Source: Acidobacteriota bacterium (lineage in GTDB: Bacteria; Acidobacteriota; Holophagae; Thermotomaculales; Thermotomaculaceae). Taken from it: a DNA stretch of 15,492 bases. Of the stretch, positions 14,984 to 15,492 are shown in pieces (position 1 is the first letter of the stretch; each line of letters starts with the position of its first letter). The notes below the pieces were generated by a model. The model did not search any database. It was given only the letters and a program-made list of their open reading frames with translations, and was not told where the DNA came from. A program made the position numbers and the translations under genes. The stretch spans positions 1-15,492 of the forward strand of contig QMQE01000046.1 in the NCBI GenBank assembly GCA_003650445.1, in the 5' to 3' direction.

Positions 14984-15492
14984 TTCGCGTATTCTCCTTC
15001 TGAGGCAAAGGATGCGTCACGACCATCGTGTCTCCCTCTTCCCAGGTAATTTCGAACCGGATATCACGCATGATTTTCCCTTTTTCCGTATCCGGGTCAT
15101 AGTGATCTTCCCAATTGCCAAGGTCATTTCTTTTCACTTTTGCCCGCATCAGGTAGCCCATTTCCAGTTTTTTCACGTGGTCAGCCAGTTCCATCTCCCT
15201 CGGTTCCGGAAGCTCGGTATTGGGCCGGTCCCAGAAAAAGGGGGTCTCTTTCATCATCAACTTGCCGTTTTCAACATAAATTTCTGTCAATACCGGGAAA
15301 TAGTGAAACAGTACCGACTGATAACTGAGGAACAGAATGCGGTCGGGTTCCGCTGAAAAATACTTACCAGGTTCTACTTTTGAATCATATTGAAGGATAC
15401 TCTCCAGTTTAGTGGAAAGAAGGATGTACAGGTTTCCACGGTGGAAAGAATTGTTCATGTGGGCTTCCGCCTTCTTCCAATTGCTGATACTG
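14964..15492 (-). CDS. gspJ: Type II secretion minor pseudopilin GspJ-like (5' end cut off by window edge)
   Basis: The reading frame stays open through the right window edge: 11 further codons lie upstream of the first internal ATG at 15458, so the true start is outside. About 175 residues are visible. The missing N-terminus would carry the prepilin signal and hydrophobic helix, which is why no membrane segment is seen. The visible part begins with an amphipathic helix (SISNWKKAEAHMNN) leading into an alternating beta-rich domain with VENGKLMMKETPFFW and later IRFEITWEEGDTMVVTHPLP, in keeping with the globular domain of GspJ. In T2SS, GspJ sits with GspI and GspK at the tip of the pseudopilus. 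The call rests mostly on position directly before gspK (20-nt overlap), size and overall pattern. I see no diagnostic motif, and another minor pseudopilin such as GspI remains possible. Confidence 0.6.
   Translation of the reverse strand, partial: SISNWKKAEAHMNNSFHRGNLYILLSTKLESILQYDSKVEPGKYFSAEPDRILFLSYQSVLFHYFPVLTEIYVENGKLMMKETPFFWDRPNTELPEPREMELADHVKKLEMGYLMRAKVKRNDLGNWEDHYDPDTEKGKIMRDIRFEITWEEGDTMVVTHPLPQKENTRNAKRRF

Overview
The window is a compact stretch of bacterial chromosome in which every convincing gene lies on the minus strand. It therefore reads from the right end (15492) to the left end (1). The organism is a diderm (Gram-negative type) bacterium: it encodes type II secretion (T2SS/Gsp) parts, including a secretin and two pseudopilin-type proteins, and several exported proteins. 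A Hanks-type Ser/Thr kinase with PEGA domains, surrounded by TPR and PEGA proteins, is a style common in Acidobacteriota/Aminicenantes-like lineages, Myxococcota and other deltaproteobacterial groups, and various uncultured phyla. I cannot place the organism more closely. I see no tRNA, rRNA, CRISPR, IS element or phage gene.

Region 1 (15492 to 6894) is the 3' part of a T2SS operon: gspJ-like (cut by the window edge), gspK, gspL, gspM, a gspC/pilP-like HR-domain gene, the secretin gspD, and a 911-residue exported TPR protein. Neighbouring genes overlap by 20, 13, 11 and 4 nt, then comes a 16-nt gap, then a 4-nt overlap, so they are almost certainly co-transcribed. The order L-M-C-D differs from the classical C-D-E-F-G-H-I-J-K-L-M(-N) order. 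It matches the pilM/N-pilO-pilP-pilQ order of type IV pilus operons. GspE, F, G, H and I would be expected to the right of the window.

Region 2 (6893 to 6710) is a 184-bp spacer. It holds a cluster of direct and inverted GGTTGA-type repeats able to form a long stem after the TPR gene, then a good sigma70-type promoter (TTGACA, 17-bp spacer, TATCCT) for the next operon.

Region 3 (6709 to 665) is a four-gene cassette with 4-, 1- and 4-nt overlaps: a transmembrane Ser/Thr kinase with extracytoplasmic PEGA repeats, an exported TPR plus beta-propeller-like protein, an exported protein with PEGA repeats, a PDZ-like domain and a TPR-like tail, and a small protein that looks like a decayed DUF2064/TIGR04282 transferase. 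It reads as an uncharacterised envelope signalling module and is the strongest candidate for something undescribed here.

Region 4 (664 to 1) is a 158-bp spacer with four tandem copies of a 7-bp unit and a near-consensus promoter that would give an almost leaderless mRNA, followed by a DUF2062 integral membrane protein. No gene-free stretch exceeds 300 bp.
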